Of a stretch of DNA of 36,152 bases, positions 15,502-24,756 are shown in pieces. The stretch is from Kiritimatiellia bacterium (GTDB lineage: Bacteria; Verrucomicrobiota; Kiritimatiellia; RFP12; UBA1067): the NCBI GenBank assembly GCA_017395505.1, contig JAFPUH010000026.1, positions 1 through 36,152 on the forward strand, given 5' to 3'. Position 1 is the stretch's first letter. Each line of letters opens with the position of its first letter. Both the position numbers and the translations under genes were made by a program. The notes beneath the pieces are model-generated. The model searched no databases. It saw nothing but the letters and a program-made list of their open reading frames with translations, and was not told the origin of the DNA.

Positions 15502-15527
15502 CGGGTTGGGGGTAAATTTGGTATCAT
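15498..15527 (+). promoter_or_regulatory. promoter for the tRNA-Ser/tRNA-Gly pair
   Basis: TTGACG at 15498-15503, an 18-base spacer and TATCAT at 15522-15527 preceded by TGG. The -35 overlaps the stop codon of the transglutaminase-like gene. Transcription would start about eight bases before tRNA-Ser. Confidence 0.75.
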
Positions 15528-15541
15528 ATGCGCCTGTTGCA

Positions 15542-15633
15542 GGAGAGATGGCAGAGCCTGGTTGAATGCACATGACTCGAAATCATGCATACCCGCAAGG
15601 GTATCGGGGGTTCGAATCCCTCTCTCTCCGCCA
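15542..15633 (+). tRNA. tRNA-Ser (anticodon CGA)
   Basis: Acceptor GGAGAGA/TCTCTCC, anticodon stem CATGA/TCATG with loop CTCGAAA (anticodon CGA), a long class II variable arm (TACCC GCAA GGGTA), T-loop TTCGAAT, discriminator G and encoded CCA. It reads TCG codons, which are frequent in the neighbouring genes. Confidence 0.95.
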
Positions 15634-15652
15634 ATTGGTATGTTTTTAGTCT

Positions 15653-15726
15653 GCGGGCGTAATTCAATGGCAGAATAGGAGCTTCCCAAGCTTCACACGA
15701 GGGTTCGATTCCCTTCGCCCGCTCCA
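15653..15726 (+). tRNA. tRNA-Gly (anticodon CCC)
   Basis: Acceptor GCGGGCG/CGCCCGC, anticodon stem GGAGC/GCTTC with loop TTCCCAA (anticodon CCC), T-arm GAGGG/CCCTT with loop TTCGATT, discriminator T and encoded CCA. It lies 19 bases after tRNA-Ser and 16 before recN, so all may share one transcript. Confidence 0.95.
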
Positions 15727-15742
15727 AACGATGCCTTGATTT

Positions 15743-17413
15743 ATGCTTAGCAGGCTTACGGTTTCGAATCTGGCCATAGTTGAAAAGGCCGAGGCGGATT
15801 TCGCCCCGGGGCTCAACGTTCTTACCGGCGAGACTGGCGCCGGAAAATCCGTTTTGATGGGTGCGCTCGAGCTGGTGCTTGGCGGCCGAGCCGACACTGG
15901 CGTAGTCCGCGACGGCGAGAAGGAGGCGAAGGTCGAGGCGGAGTTCACGTTCGGTTCGTCGGCAGCGTCCGATGCATGTGCGGCCGTCAAGGCGATTCTC
16001 GATGATGTCGGCATAGACTTCGACGGCGAGAGTCTGCTTGTCCGCAGGACGGTCTCTGCTTCCGGGGGCGGACGCGTGTGGGTGAACGATTCTTCTTCCA
16101 CTGTCGCCACCTTGAAACGTCTCGGCAGGGCGCTCGTCGACATACACGGTCCGCGCGCCAACCAGAACATTCTTGAGGAGAGGTTCCAGCGCGAGGCGCT
16201 CGATTCGTTTGCGGCGATCGACATGCGCGAGTATTCAAAGGCATGGTCTTCGTTGCAGGGTGCGCGAAGCCGTCTGGAGTCGCTTCAGGGTGAAGGGGCT
16301 TCCGAGGACGAACTGGACATGCTGCGCTATCAGGTGGACGAGCTTGAGGGGGCTAAGATAACGTCCGACGACGACGAGATAGCTGAGCGCCACGCGGCAG
16401 CCGCGCACGCCGAGGAGATCGTCGACGCCGCGAACGAGATAACCGAGGCTCTTGGAGGGGATGGCGGCGCAGCCGATGTGCTGATACGTCTTCAGCCGCG
16501 ATTCGCGTCAGTGGCCAAGCGCATGCCTGCAGCCTCAGGCTGGGCCGACGAGGCAGAAGAGCTGACTTTGCGGATTCAGGAGCTTTCGCGCACAGTCGCC
16601 GATGCCGTGTCCGCGATCGATGTCGATCCCGAGACTATGGCTGCGCTCGACGAGCGGCTGACGGTTTTGAACAGGCTGAAGCGCAAATATGGCGCGGATG
16701 ACGCGAGCGCCCTGCTTGCCGTGCTTGAGCGCAAGCGCGAAAGGCTCGAATCCATAGAGAACCGCGACGCGAAGATTGCTGAGCTCAAGGGCGAGATCGA
16801 TCGTGCCTTGGCCGAGGTAGAGGTGCGCGGAGCGGCGCTTTCGAAGAAGCGCAAGACGGCCGGCGATAAGCTCGCAAAGGCTGTGACTGCTGAGCTCCAC
16901 GACCTTGGTTTCCTTCAGGCGAAGTTTTCCGTGCGCCTTGGCCGCATCGCGCCCGAGAGCCACGGCTGCGATAGCGTGGACTACATGTTCGAGCCGAATC
17001 CAGGCGAAGCGGCGCGTCCATTGTCGGATATCGCTAGCTCGGGCGAGACGGCCCGCGTGATGTTGGCGCTGAAGAGCGTGATTGCTTCGCACGATTCGAC
17101 CGACGTTCTGGTGTTCGACGAGATAGACGCGAACATCGGTGGGGAGGTCGGTGGAGTCGTCGGCACCAAGATGCGCAGCGTCGCCGCATGCCATCAGGTC
17201 ATAGCGATCACCCACCTGCCGCAGAGCGCAGTGTTCGGCGACAGGCATCTAGTTGTCTCAAAGGCGGTGTCGGGCGGGCGCACGCGCACTCGCATCGAAT
17301 CTGTCGAAGGCGAGGCCAGGGTTCGGGAAATCGCGCGGATGCTGGGCGGGGAGAACTCAACCAGCGTAGTGATGCGCCATGCGGAGGAATTGTTGAGGAG
17401 CGGACTGCAATGA
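15743..17413 (+). CDS. recN: DNA repair protein RecN
   Basis: An SMC-like ATPase that acts at double-strand breaks in the nucleoid. The 556-residue length is normal. The N-terminal start MLSRLTVSNLAIVEKAEADF and Walker A GETGAGKS (29-36) are canonical. A coiled-coil region runs through about 150-370. The C-terminal lobe has a signature-like SSGETARVMLALK and Walker B VLVFDEID (D459-E460) followed by ANIGGEVGG. ATG 15743 lies 16 bases behind tRNA-Gly without an obvious Shine-Dalgarno. The stop overlaps the next gene's start (ATGA), so the two are coupled. Confidence 0.96.
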   Translation: MLSRLTVSNLAIVEKAEADFAPGLNVLTGETGAGKSVLMGALELVLGGRADTGVVRDGEKEAKVEAEFTFGSSAASDACAAVKAILDDVGIDFDGESLLVRRTVSASGGGRVWVNDSSSTVATLKRLGRALVDIHGPRANQNILEERFQREALDSFAAIDMREYSKAWSSLQGARSRLESLQGEGASEDELDMLRYQVDELEGAKITSDDDEIAERHAAAAHAEEIVDAANEITEALGGDGGAADVLIRLQPRFASVAKRMPAASGWADEAEELTLRIQELSRTVADAVSAIDVDPETMAALDERLTVLNRLKRKYGADDASALLAVLERKRERLESIENRDAKIAELKGEIDRALAEVEVRGAALSKKRKTAGDKLAKAVTAELHDLGFLQAKFSVRLGRIAPESHGCDSVDYMFEPNPGEAARPLSDIASSGETARVMLALKSVIASHDSTDVLVFDEIDANIGGEVGGVVGTKMRSVAACHQVIAITHLPQSAVFGDRHLVVSKAVSGGRTRTRIESVEGEARVREIARMLGGENSTSVVMRHAEELLRSGLQ

Positions 17414-18486
17414 TGGAAGAGGCATATCCGATAGTTTTCACGAAAGATGCCTTTGGAGAGGGCAATTCAGATCTTGCGAAGGTGCTGAAGAGCGTCGCAG
17501 GGTGCGAGACCCCGCGTGTCATGCTCGTTGCTGACATGAACGTGGTGCACCACACCGAGGGGCTTGGCACGAAGATCGGGCGTTACATACAGGAGTTTGG
17601 AATCGACCTGGCGGCGAGTCCCGTAGTGATATCGGGTAGCGAGAAGGCGAAGGGTGACAACCTTCAGAGCGCTATGCGCGTCGCGACTGCGGCGATAGAC
17701 TCTCGTGTCGGAGTCAACGACGTCATGCTTGTGCTGGGCGGCGGCTCTATGCTCGACATAGCCGGCTGGGCGGCGTCACAGGTTCGCGGCGGCATGAGGA
17801 TCGTCAGGATGCCGACTACCGTGGCGGCGATGGCGGATGCGGCGTATGCGACCTGCGCCTCGCTAGACATAAGTGGCGTGAAGGGGTCTATGCGCGTCAT
17901 GTCGATACCCGATGCGGTCGTTGTCGATACCGGCTTCGCTACGACTATCCTCGACGGAGTGTGGCGGGCAGGTTTCGCGGAGACCGTGAGGCTGGCGGCG
18001 GTCTCTGACGCCAATCTCCTCAAAAGGCTCGTCGAACTGGCCGCGCCTTTCAAGGAGCGCGACGCGGCTGCGATGGAAGAGGCTGTGCGCTCGACTGTTG
18101 AGCTTCGCCGTCGCAAGGGCGCCACATCGTTCGGCCAGTGGTCTGCCCTGAGGCTTGAATCGATGAGCAACTACAGGCTGCCGCACGGCTACGCCATAGC
18201 CTTCGGCGTCGTGATTGATTCGGCATACGCGCAACTTCGCGGGCTGATAACAGAGGATGAGAAGAACCTCATACGCGATGTGCTGCTCGACTGCGGCGCG
18301 ATGGATTGTGCATTCTACAGCCGCCGGCTCCTCGAGCAGGAGGACAGCCTTTTGCGCGGCCTCGACGCCTGGCGCCTTTCTACCGGCAGCGAGGCGATAG
18401 TCCTGCCCAAGGGGCTTGGCGACAGCATGGTTGAAGAAAAACCAGACCGAGCCACTATGAAAGAAGCCATAAATATGCTAAAATAA
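17410..18486 (+). CDS. 3-dehydroquinate-synthase-like protein lacking key active-site residues
   Basis: The 358-residue protein follows the DHQ synthase fold: NAD-binding LGGGSMLDIAGWAASQVRGG, MPTTVAAMADA and RAGFAETVRLA (metal-ligand Glu). The region that in AroB reads FGHxxGHAxE here reads FGQWSALRLE (Q243 replaces the zinc His, and the second His is lost). HGE becomes HGY (H259 kept). It is therefore unlikely to be a normal AroB; it may be a relative with another substrate or a non-catalytic protein. Either of two adjacent ATGs (17410, 17413) could start; 17410 gives an ATGA overlap with recN. bamA follows five bases after the stop. Confidence 0.75.
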   Translation: MMEEAYPIVFTKDAFGEGNSDLAKVLKSVAGCETPRVMLVADMNVVHHTEGLGTKIGRYIQEFGIDLAASPVVISGSEKAKGDNLQSAMRVATAAIDSRVGVNDVMLVLGGGSMLDIAGWAASQVRGGMRIVRMPTTVAAMADAAYATCASLDISGVKGSMRVMSIPDAVVVDTGFATTILDGVWRAGFAETVRLAAVSDANLLKRLVELAAPFKERDAAAMEEAVRSTVELRRRKGATSFGQWSALRLESMSNYRLPHGYAIAFGVVIDSAYAQLRGLITEDEKNLIRDVLLDCGAMDCAFYSRRLLEQEDSLLRGLDAWRLSTGSEAIVLPKGLGDSMVEEKPDRATMKEAINMLK

Positions 18487-18491
18487 CCATC

Positions 18492-20906
18492 ATGAAAAAA
18501 ATACTAGCTTTGTTGGCGATTTTCGGCGCGACGGCCTATGCTGCCGACGTGGTTGACGTCAAGGTGAAGGTCCTCGACGATTTCGGGGGTGACGTAGGTT
18601 CGGTGCTGAACAGGTGCCAGACGAAGGTTGGCGAGGAGTTCGATCCCGTGACGGTGACCCGCGACGTGATGACTCTCCGCGATTCCGGCGACTTTGAGGA
18701 TATCGACGCCGATGCTCAGTATGTTGACGGCGGCTGCGAAGTCACGTTCATCGTCCGTCGCAAGATGCGCTATCAAGCTCCGATGGTTGTCACTGGCTGC
18801 GATTTCTTCAACGAGTCGCGTGTCGCAAAGGAGGCGGAGCTGAAGGACGGCTTCCTCTACGGCGAAGGCGATCTGGCGGCTGCGGCCGAGAAGGTGCGCC
18901 TCGCCTACCTTAAGAAGTATTTTCTCGATGCAAAGGTCACGCCCGTCGTAACGCCTATTCCGGGCGGCAACAACTGCACAATCACTTTCATGGTTGACGA
19001 GGGTCGCCGCCAGAAGGTGCGCGATTACAAGTTTGAGGATGCGACCCACCTCGAGCACATCCCTTGGTGGCGTCCGGAGGGTTGGGAGCCCAGCGAAGGC
19101 GCTATCGACGAGGATGAGATACGCGATGCGATAGGGGACTATCCGTGGTGGAATCCGATCGGCTGGTTCACCGACTCGCCTGTCACCGAGGCCCAGTTCG
19201 CCCAGTGCGTCGCGAAGATTGAGGAAATCTACCGCAACCACGGCTATCTCGATGCGAAGGTGTCGATGCCGGGCCGTGAGCCCTGCGAGGATGACGACGA
19301 GAAGATCGACCTTGTCTTTCAGGTTGTCGAGGGGCCGAGGTACAAGATCGGCGAGATGTCGATATTGGGCATCACGAGATATCCAGAGGGTGTCGTTCGC
19401 GAGAAGAGCAGCCTGCCCGAGAGCGGCGCGGTGGCTGGCGAGAAGGTGCTTGACGACGCGGCGCACAGGATTGCCGTGACTGTCGGCTCCGGCGACTCTG
19501 GCCTCGCAGACACGCGCGTTGACATACGCAAGCTGCCGCGCGAAGACGATCCGCAGACAGTCGACATCGTGTTCGTCGTAACCGAGGGCGTGCCAGTCGT
19601 TCTCAACGAGGTCGTGATACGCGGCAACGACTACACGAAAGACAAGGTTATCCGCCGCGAAATTGCCCTCGGCCCCGGTGACAGGATGCTTGAAGACCAC
19701 GCCGAGCGTAGCCAGAAGCGCCTCGAGAACCTCGACTACTTCTCTCGCGTCAGGTACTACCTCGAGAAGACGGACCGCGGCCTTGACGAGAACGGCGCCG
19801 AGTACCGCAACCTCGTTTATGAGGTGGAGGAGAAGAACACCGGTTCGTTCATGGTCGGCGTCGGCGCCAGCTCTGTCGATTCCGTGTTCGTGTCCGCCGA
19901 GGTAACGCAGGCAAACTTCGACCTGTTCGCGCCTAACAAGTGGTTCCGCGGCGCCGGTCAGAAGGGTCGCGCCTACGTGCAGTGGGGTCCGCGCATACAG
20001 ACAATGGAAGCCAGCGTCACCGAGCCCCATCTCTTCGACCGTCTGCTTGAGTTCACCGTCGAGGGCTACCGCCGCGGCCGCTGGTTCGACCAGTACGATA
20101 TCTACCGCAATGGTGTCGCGGCCACGATCTCGTATCCTGTGAAGTTTTGGCCGACGTGGGATCCCTTCGGACGCTTCGGCGTTCGCTACACTCTCGAGTA
20201 CGTCGAGTTCGACGATATTGAGCGCGGCCCGTGGTCCTACAAGGGCAAGACCGTTTCGCTCGACCGCGAAGATGAGCTCTACGGCGATGCGTGGGAGTCT
20301 GTCGTACGCCTCTTCTGGGCACGCGACACGCGTGACAGCTTCCGCATGCCTACGACAGGCGGGCGCTCCCAGATATTCGGCGACATCTCGGCCGGCGGCG
20401 ACAACGAGTACTGGCGCTTCGGGCTCAGCCACCGCCACTACTGGACAACGTGGAAGCGCTACCGTCATGTGCTGATGGCCGGTGTCCGATTCGAGACTAT
20501 CGATGCTATTTCTGACGATGTGCCGATCTACGACAGGATGTTCCTCGGCGGTCCGCGCTCGATACGCGGTGTCGAGTATCGCCACGTCTCGCCTTTCGCC
20601 ACCAAGAACGCCAACGGCACAGGCGACGCCATGCCGTGGGGCGGCCAGACGCTCTTCTGCGTCAACGTCGAGTACACCGTGCCGATCATAAAGATGCTCC
20701 GCATGGCTGCGTTTACCGATATGGGCGCGGTCGGCGAGGATGCCTTCGATCTCGACTTCAGCGACAACTTCGCGTGGACTGTCGGCATGGGCTTCCGCAT
20801 CGACCTGCCGATGTTCCCGATACGCCTCGACTTTGCGACGCCGATCGAGAAGCCAAAGCATGCCGAGAAGGAGATATTCTCGTTCACTGTCGGATATGAT
20901 TTCTAA
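18492..20906 (+). CDS. bamA: outer membrane protein assembly factor BamA
   Basis: The core of the BAM complex that inserts beta-barrels into the outer membrane. The 804-residue protein has a signal peptide (MKKILALLAIFGATAYA), several POTRA repeats (about 20-430; e.g. YLKKYFLDAKV, NHGYLDAKV, VIRGNDYTKDKVIRREI), then a C-terminal 16-strand-type barrel. The barrel has the loop motif MFLGGPRSIRGVEYR near 680-695 and ends in FTVGYDF with the expected terminal Phe. A Trp-rich insertion sits between POTRA units (190-230). It is followed by skp and lpxD, the standard bamA-skp-lpxD order. Confidence 0.95.
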   Translation: MKKILALLAIFGATAYAADVVDVKVKVLDDFGGDVGSVLNRCQTKVGEEFDPVTVTRDVMTLRDSGDFEDIDADAQYVDGGCEVTFIVRRKMRYQAPMVVTGCDFFNESRVAKEAELKDGFLYGEGDLAAAAEKVRLAYLKKYFLDAKVTPVVTPIPGGNNCTITFMVDEGRRQKVRDYKFEDATHLEHIPWWRPEGWEPSEGAIDEDEIRDAIGDYPWWNPIGWFTDSPVTEAQFAQCVAKIEEIYRNHGYLDAKVSMPGREPCEDDDEKIDLVFQVVEGPRYKIGEMSILGITRYPEGVVREKSSLPESGAVAGEKVLDDAAHRIAVTVGSGDSGLADTRVDIRKLPREDDPQTVDIVFVVTEGVPVVLNEVVIRGNDYTKDKVIRREIALGPGDRMLEDHAERSQKRLENLDYFSRVRYYLEKTDRGLDENGAEYRNLVYEVEEKNTGSFMVGVGASSVDSVFVSAEVTQANFDLFAPNKWFRGAGQKGRAYVQWGPRIQTMEASVTEPHLFDRLLEFTVEGYRRGRWFDQYDIYRNGVAATISYPVKFWPTWDPFGRFGVRYTLEYVEFDDIERGPWSYKGKTVSLDREDELYGDAWESVVRLFWARDTRDSFRMPTTGGRSQIFGDISAGGDNEYWRFGLSHRHYWTTWKRYRHVLMAGVRFETIDAISDDVPIYDRMFLGGPRSIRGVEYRHVSPFATKNANGTGDAMPWGGQTLFCVNVEYTVPIIKMLRMAAFTDMGAVGEDAFDLDFSDNFAWTVGMGFRIDLPMFPIRLDFATPIEKPKHAEKEIFSFTVGYDF

Positions 20907-20936
20907 GACGGACAAACAATCCAAGGAGTAAAGAAA

Positions 20937-21539
20937 ATGAAGAAACTGATTCTGTTCACCGCGCTCGCCGCAGCAACCACGGTATTCGCCGACCTCAAGA
21001 TCGGTACTGTTGACATGATGTCGCTCGTCCGCAACCACTCGAGCTACGAGCCCAACAAGAAGCTCCTGACCGAGACCGAGAAGGACTATACCAAGAAGCT
21101 CGATGCCATGAAAGCCGAACTGGACGAGATTCAGGAGGAAGGCAAGAACATGACCGATCAGCTGCGCAATCCGCTGCTCTCTCAGGGCTCCAAGACGAAG
21201 CTCGAGAAGGATTTGATGGACATTCAGAACAAGTTCATCACCGCTCAGCAGAGGATCCGCGCCGAGATGCTCCGTTCGCAGCAGGACCTTCAGGAACTTG
21301 AAGGGCGGCTCCTGAAGGCGACTACCGAGGATCTTCGCGAGAAGATCAACGCCTTTGCGGCGGCGAACAAGTATGATCTCATCGTCGACATCACCGCGGC
21401 GCCATTTGCCAGCGAGAAGCTCGACGTTACGCCCGCCATACTGAAGTCGATGGGCGTCGATCCCGAGAACACCGTCGAGAAGCTCGCCGAGCGTAAGGCT
21501 GCCGAGAAGACGGCCGCAGAGAAGAAGGAAGAGAAGTGA
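20937..21539 (+). CDS. skp: OmpH/Skp family periplasmic chaperone
   Basis: It holds unfolded outer-membrane proteins in the periplasm. The 200-residue protein starts with a signal peptide (MKKLILFTALAAATTVFA), followed by the typical KIGTVDMMSLVRNH strand, a long amphipathic coiled coil (about 40-130) and the C-terminal KYDLIVDITAAPFASEKLDVTPAIL element. A Lys/Glu/Ala-rich tail (182-200) is an extension. AAGGAG lies about 10 bases before the ATG. It is flanked by bamA and lpxD, which supports the assignment. Confidence 0.93.
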   Translation: MKKLILFTALAAATTVFADLKIGTVDMMSLVRNHSSYEPNKKLLTETEKDYTKKLDAMKAELDEIQEEGKNMTDQLRNPLLSQGSKTKLEKDLMDIQNKFITAQQRIRAEMLRSQQDLQELEGRLLKATTEDLREKINAFAAANKYDLIVDITAAPFASEKLDVTPAILKSMGVDPENTVEKLAERKAAEKTAAEKKEEK

Positions 21540-22561
21540 TGAAAGCCAGCGAACTCGCCAAGGTGCTCGGCGGTACGCTAGAGGGCGAAGACGTCGAGCT
21601 TTCGGCATGCGGCGGTCTCGAAGAGGCGCGCCCTGGAGACCTAAGCTTCTGCAAAGACCCCAAGCACGTCAAGCTTGTTCAGGAGACGAAAGCCAGCGCG
21701 GTTCTTCTGCCGCCGGACTGGGACCGCGGTGCGCCTTGCGCCGTGATTCGCGTCGAAGACCCCAATCACGCATGTATGGCCGCGGCGAAGCTGTTCGCTC
21801 CGCCTGAGCCTGTGCGTACCCCCGGAGTTCACCCGACAGCCGTGATCGATCCCTCTGTCAATCTTGGAGAGGGCGTGCATGTCGGCGCATGCACAGTGAT
21901 TGAGAAGGGTGCCGAGATCGGCGACGGCGCTGTCATCGAGGCTCAGGTCTTCATAGGCGAGGGCTGCAAGGTCGGCGCCCGCACCCATCTCTATCCTCAG
22001 GTGACGCTCCGCGAGGGTACGATCGTCGGCAGGGAGTGCATAATCCACTGCGGCGTGAGGCTCGGCGGCGACGGCTACGGCTTCAACAACGGCCGCCGCG
22101 AGGATGGCTCGGTCTTCATCGAGAAAATTCCTCAGCTGGGTATCGTGGAGATCGGCGACGGTGTAGAGATCGGATCCAACACGACCATCGACCGTGCGCG
22201 TATCGGCCGCACCTACATCGGTCCGATGACGAAGATCGACAATCTCGTCCAGATTGGCCACAACGTCAAGGTCAAGGGCTATTCGGGCCTCATCGCCCAG
22301 AGCGGAATCGCCGGCTCTACCGAGATCGGGTATGGCTGTCTCATCTGGGCCCAGGCTGGAATCTCCGGCCACATCAAGATCGCGGACGGTGTGCAGGTCG
22401 GGCCTCAGGCCGGCGTGCCGCAGTCGCTCGACGGCTCGGTCAAGTATGTGCTGGGAACGCCCGCAGAGAGCATGAAGGATTTCGGCGCGCGTACTCTTCT
22501 TCCCAAGATGTTCGCCAAGCTCAAGGCCGACGTCAAGGAGCTCAAGGCCAAGCTGGGGTGA
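21539..22561 (+). CDS. lpxD: UDP-3-O-(3-hydroxyacyl)glucosamine N-acyltransferase
   Basis: The third step of lipid A synthesis: N-acylation of UDP-3-O-acylglucosamine. The 340-residue protein has the N-terminal uridine-binding domain (CGGLEEARPGDLSFCKDPKH), then a left-handed beta-helix of hexapeptide repeats, with LGGDGYGF and the catalytic-His segment QIGHNVKV. The C-terminal helix is KMFAKLKADVKELKAKL. ATG 21539 overlaps the skp stop (TGATG); GTG 21536 is possible but less likely given the AAGGAAGAG just upstream. fabZ and lpxA, often next, are absent here; coaD follows. Confidence 0.96.
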   Translation: MKASELAKVLGGTLEGEDVELSACGGLEEARPGDLSFCKDPKHVKLVQETKASAVLLPPDWDRGAPCAVIRVEDPNHACMAAAKLFAPPEPVRTPGVHPTAVIDPSVNLGEGVHVGACTVIEKGAEIGDGAVIEAQVFIGEGCKVGARTHLYPQVTLREGTIVGRECIIHCGVRLGGDGYGFNNGRREDGSVFIEKIPQLGIVEIGDGVEIGSNTTIDRARIGRTYIGPMTKIDNLVQIGHNVKVKGYSGLIAQSGIAGSTEIGYGCLIWAQAGISGHIKIADGVQVGPQAGVPQSLDGSVKYVLGTPAESMKDFGARTLLPKMFAKLKADVKELKAKLG

Positions 22562-22566
22562 GTGAG

Positions 22567-23061
22567 ATGGCGGAGAGGACAGCTGTATATCCGGGAACCT
22601 TCGACCCGATGACGCGAGGTCACTTCGATCTCATCGAAAGGTCGTCCCGCCTCTACGACAGGCTGATCGTGGCTGTCGCCGCGACCAGCTCGAAGGAGGG
22701 CGCGATGTTTCCGGCTGAGGATCGTCTCGAGATGATCCGCGAGGATGTCGCGAGGGCTGGGCTCGCCAATGTCGAGGTCAAGGTGCTCGATACGCTGTTG
22801 GTCGATTTCTGCCGCCGCGAGGGAGCGAAGGTCGTCATACGAGGCGTAAGGGTCTACAGCGACTTCGAGTACGAGTTTCAGATGGCTCTCACCAACCGGC
22901 GTCTCGCGCCGGAGATCGAGACGCTGTTCATGATGCCCAGCGAGAATCTGGCCTACGTTACGGCTTCGACGGTTCGCGAGATTGCCCGCTATCGCGGCGA
23001 CACCGCTCCGTTCGTGACCGAGGCTGTCCAGACGCGCCTTTCGAAGGGCCTTCAGAAGTAA
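22567..23061 (+). CDS. coaD: phosphopantetheine adenylyltransferase
   Basis: It makes dephospho-CoA from 4'-phosphopantetheine and ATP in CoA synthesis. The 164-residue size is typical. It has [19 protein letters not shown] with the TxGH nucleotide motif (16-19), [27 protein letters not shown], and the C-terminal [13 protein letters not shown] signature. The same frame is open far upstream through lpxD, but [10 protein letters not shown] at 22567 is the family start, five bases after the lpxD stop. Confidence 0.96.
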   Translation: MAERTAVYPGTFDPMTRGHFDLIERSSRLYDRLIVAVAATSSKEGAMFPAEDRLEMIREDVARAGLANVEVKVLDTLLVDFCRREGAKVVIRGVRVYSDFEYEFQMALTNRRLAPEIETLFMMPSENLAYVTASTVREIARYRGDTAPFVTEAVQTRLSKGLQK

Positions 23062-23074
23062 AGGAACTATCCGG

Positions 23075-24748
23075 ATGATATCAGACGAAGTTAAGAGCGG
23101 CAAGGAGCGCGCTCCGCACCGTTCGCTGTTTTTTGCGACCGGCCTCAAGAGGGCAGACATCAAGAAGCCTTTCATCGGCATCTGCAACAGCTACGAGAGC
23201 TTCGTGCCTGGGCATTGCCATTTGAACTACGTCGGCACCTTCCTCAAGAAGTGCATCGAAGAGGCCGGCGGCGTTGCGATGGAGTTCAACACTATCGCCG
23301 TCTGCGACGGAATTGCGATGGGCCACTCCGGCATGAAGTATTCGCTGCCTTCGCGCGAACTCATAGCCGATTCGGTCGAGACGGTCGCCCGTGCGCACTG
23401 CTTCGACGCGATGATATGCGTGCCAAATTGCGACAAGATCGTCCCAGGCATGCTTATCGGCGCGTTGCGCGTAAACATACCTACGATCTTTGCGTCCGGC
23501 GGCCCTATGGCTCCTGGACACCATCCCGCGACCGGCAAGGATACCGACCTCAACTCCGTCTTCGAGGCCGTTGGCGCAGAGTCGGTGGGCAAGATTTCCG
23601 CCAAGGAGCTTGAGAAGGTCGAAGAGACCAGCTGCCCCGGCTGCGGCAGCTGCTCGGGAATGTTCACCGCGAACTCCATGAACTGCCTCTACGAGGCGCT
23701 CGGCCTCGCCTTGCCCGGCAACGGCACGATACTCGCCATAGACCCTCGCCGTCAGGAGCTTTACCGCGCGGCCGCCAAGCGAATCGTGCAGATGGCGAAG
23801 AAGGGTGGCCCCCTGCCGCGCGAACTCGTGACGCGCGATTCGCTCGACAACGCGCTTACGCTCGACATGGCGATGGGAGGCTCGACCAACACCGTGCTTC
23901 ACACCCTCGCAATCGCGCGCGAGGCGGAGGTTGACTATTCGCTTGAGCGCATGAACGAGATTTCGGCGGCGACTCCATATATATGCAAGGTCGCGCCTTC
24001 TGGACACTACCATGTCGTTGACGTAGATCGCGCCGGCGGCATAATGGGTGTGCTTAAGCGCGTAGCCGCCGTCGGCAAGTTCCTGAAGCCCGGCTGCCCG
24101 ACCGTGAGCGGCAAGACACTCGGCCAGCAAATCAAGGCCGCCAAGATCACCGACGACGACGTGATACGCCCGATAGCCGACGCCTACTCGAAGGATGGCG
24201 GGCTCGCCGTGCTTTGGGGCAACCTCGCCGAGAAGGGATCAGTCGTCAAGAAGGGCGGTGTTGCGCCTTCAATGATGAAGTTCACCGGCAAGGCGATCTG
24301 CTTCGACTCTCAGGAGGAGGCTTGCGAGGGCATACTCGGCGGAAAGGTCAAGCCAGGCCATGTGGTCGTGATTCGCTACGAGGGTCCAAAGGGCGGCCCA
24401 GGCATGCAGGAGATGCTTGCTCCGACGAGCTACATCATCGGCCAGGGACTTGGCGAGAGCGTTGCCCTCATAACTGACGGACGCTTCTCAGGCGCGACCC
24501 ACGGCGCTTGCGTTGGCCACGTGTCGCCAGAAGCTGCCGAGGGTGGCCTCATCGGACTTCTAAAGGACGGCGACGAGATCACGATCGACATCCCTGCGCG
24601 CGCGATAAACGCCAAGCTCACCAAGAAGGAGATCGCCTCCCGCGCCAAGTCCGCCAAGAAGTGGACGCCGCGCATAAAGGGCGGCTGGCTCGAGCGCTAT
24701 TCCCGTTTCGTCGGCAACGCCTCGACTGGCGCCAGCCTGAAGGCGTAG
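23075..24748 (+). CDS. ilvD: dihydroxy-acid dehydratase
   Basis: It dehydrates 2,3-dihydroxy-acids to 2-oxo-acids in isoleucine, valine and pantothenate synthesis. The 557-residue length is normal. Iron-sulfur ligands are visible in [12 protein letters not shown] (C119) and [20 protein letters not shown] (C187 on). [17 protein letters not shown] and [24 protein letters not shown] are family signatures. It stands alone without other ilv genes, 13 bases after coaD and closely followed by ruvA, so it is part of a mixed housekeeping operon. No leader peptide or riboswitch fits in the short gap. Confidence 0.97.
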   Translation: MISDEVKSGKERAPHRSLFFATGLKRADIKKPFIGICNSYESFVPGHCHLNYVGTFLKKCIEEAGGVAMEFNTIAVCDGIAMGHSGMKYSLPSRELIADSVETVARAHCFDAMICVPNCDKIVPGMLIGALRVNIPTIFASGGPMAPGHHPATGKDTDLNSVFEAVGAESVGKISAKELEKVEETSCPGCGSCSGMFTANSMNCLYEALGLALPGNGTILAIDPRRQELYRAAAKRIVQMAKKGGPLPRELVTRDSLDNALTLDMAMGGSTNTVLHTLAIAREAEVDYSLERMNEISAATPYICKVAPSGHYHVVDVDRAGGIMGVLKRVAAVGKFLKPGCPTVSGKTLGQQIKAAKITDDDVIRPIADAYSKDGGLAVLWGNLAEKGSVVKKGGVAPSMMKFTGKAICFDSQEEACEGILGGKVKPGHVVVIRYEGPKGGPGMQEMLAPTSYIIGQGLGESVALITDGRFSGATHGACVGHVSPEAAEGGLIGLLKDGDEITIDIPARAINAKLTKKEIASRAKSAKKWTPRIKGGWLERYSRFVGNASTGASLKA

Positions 24749-24756
24749 GAGTTCGC

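Noticed and set aside
18504..21608. A 1034-codon minus-strand open frame opposite bamA-skp
   Set aside because: It is a GC-rich antisense shadow of bamA and skp, which have unmistakable family motifs; its own translation resembles no protein I know.
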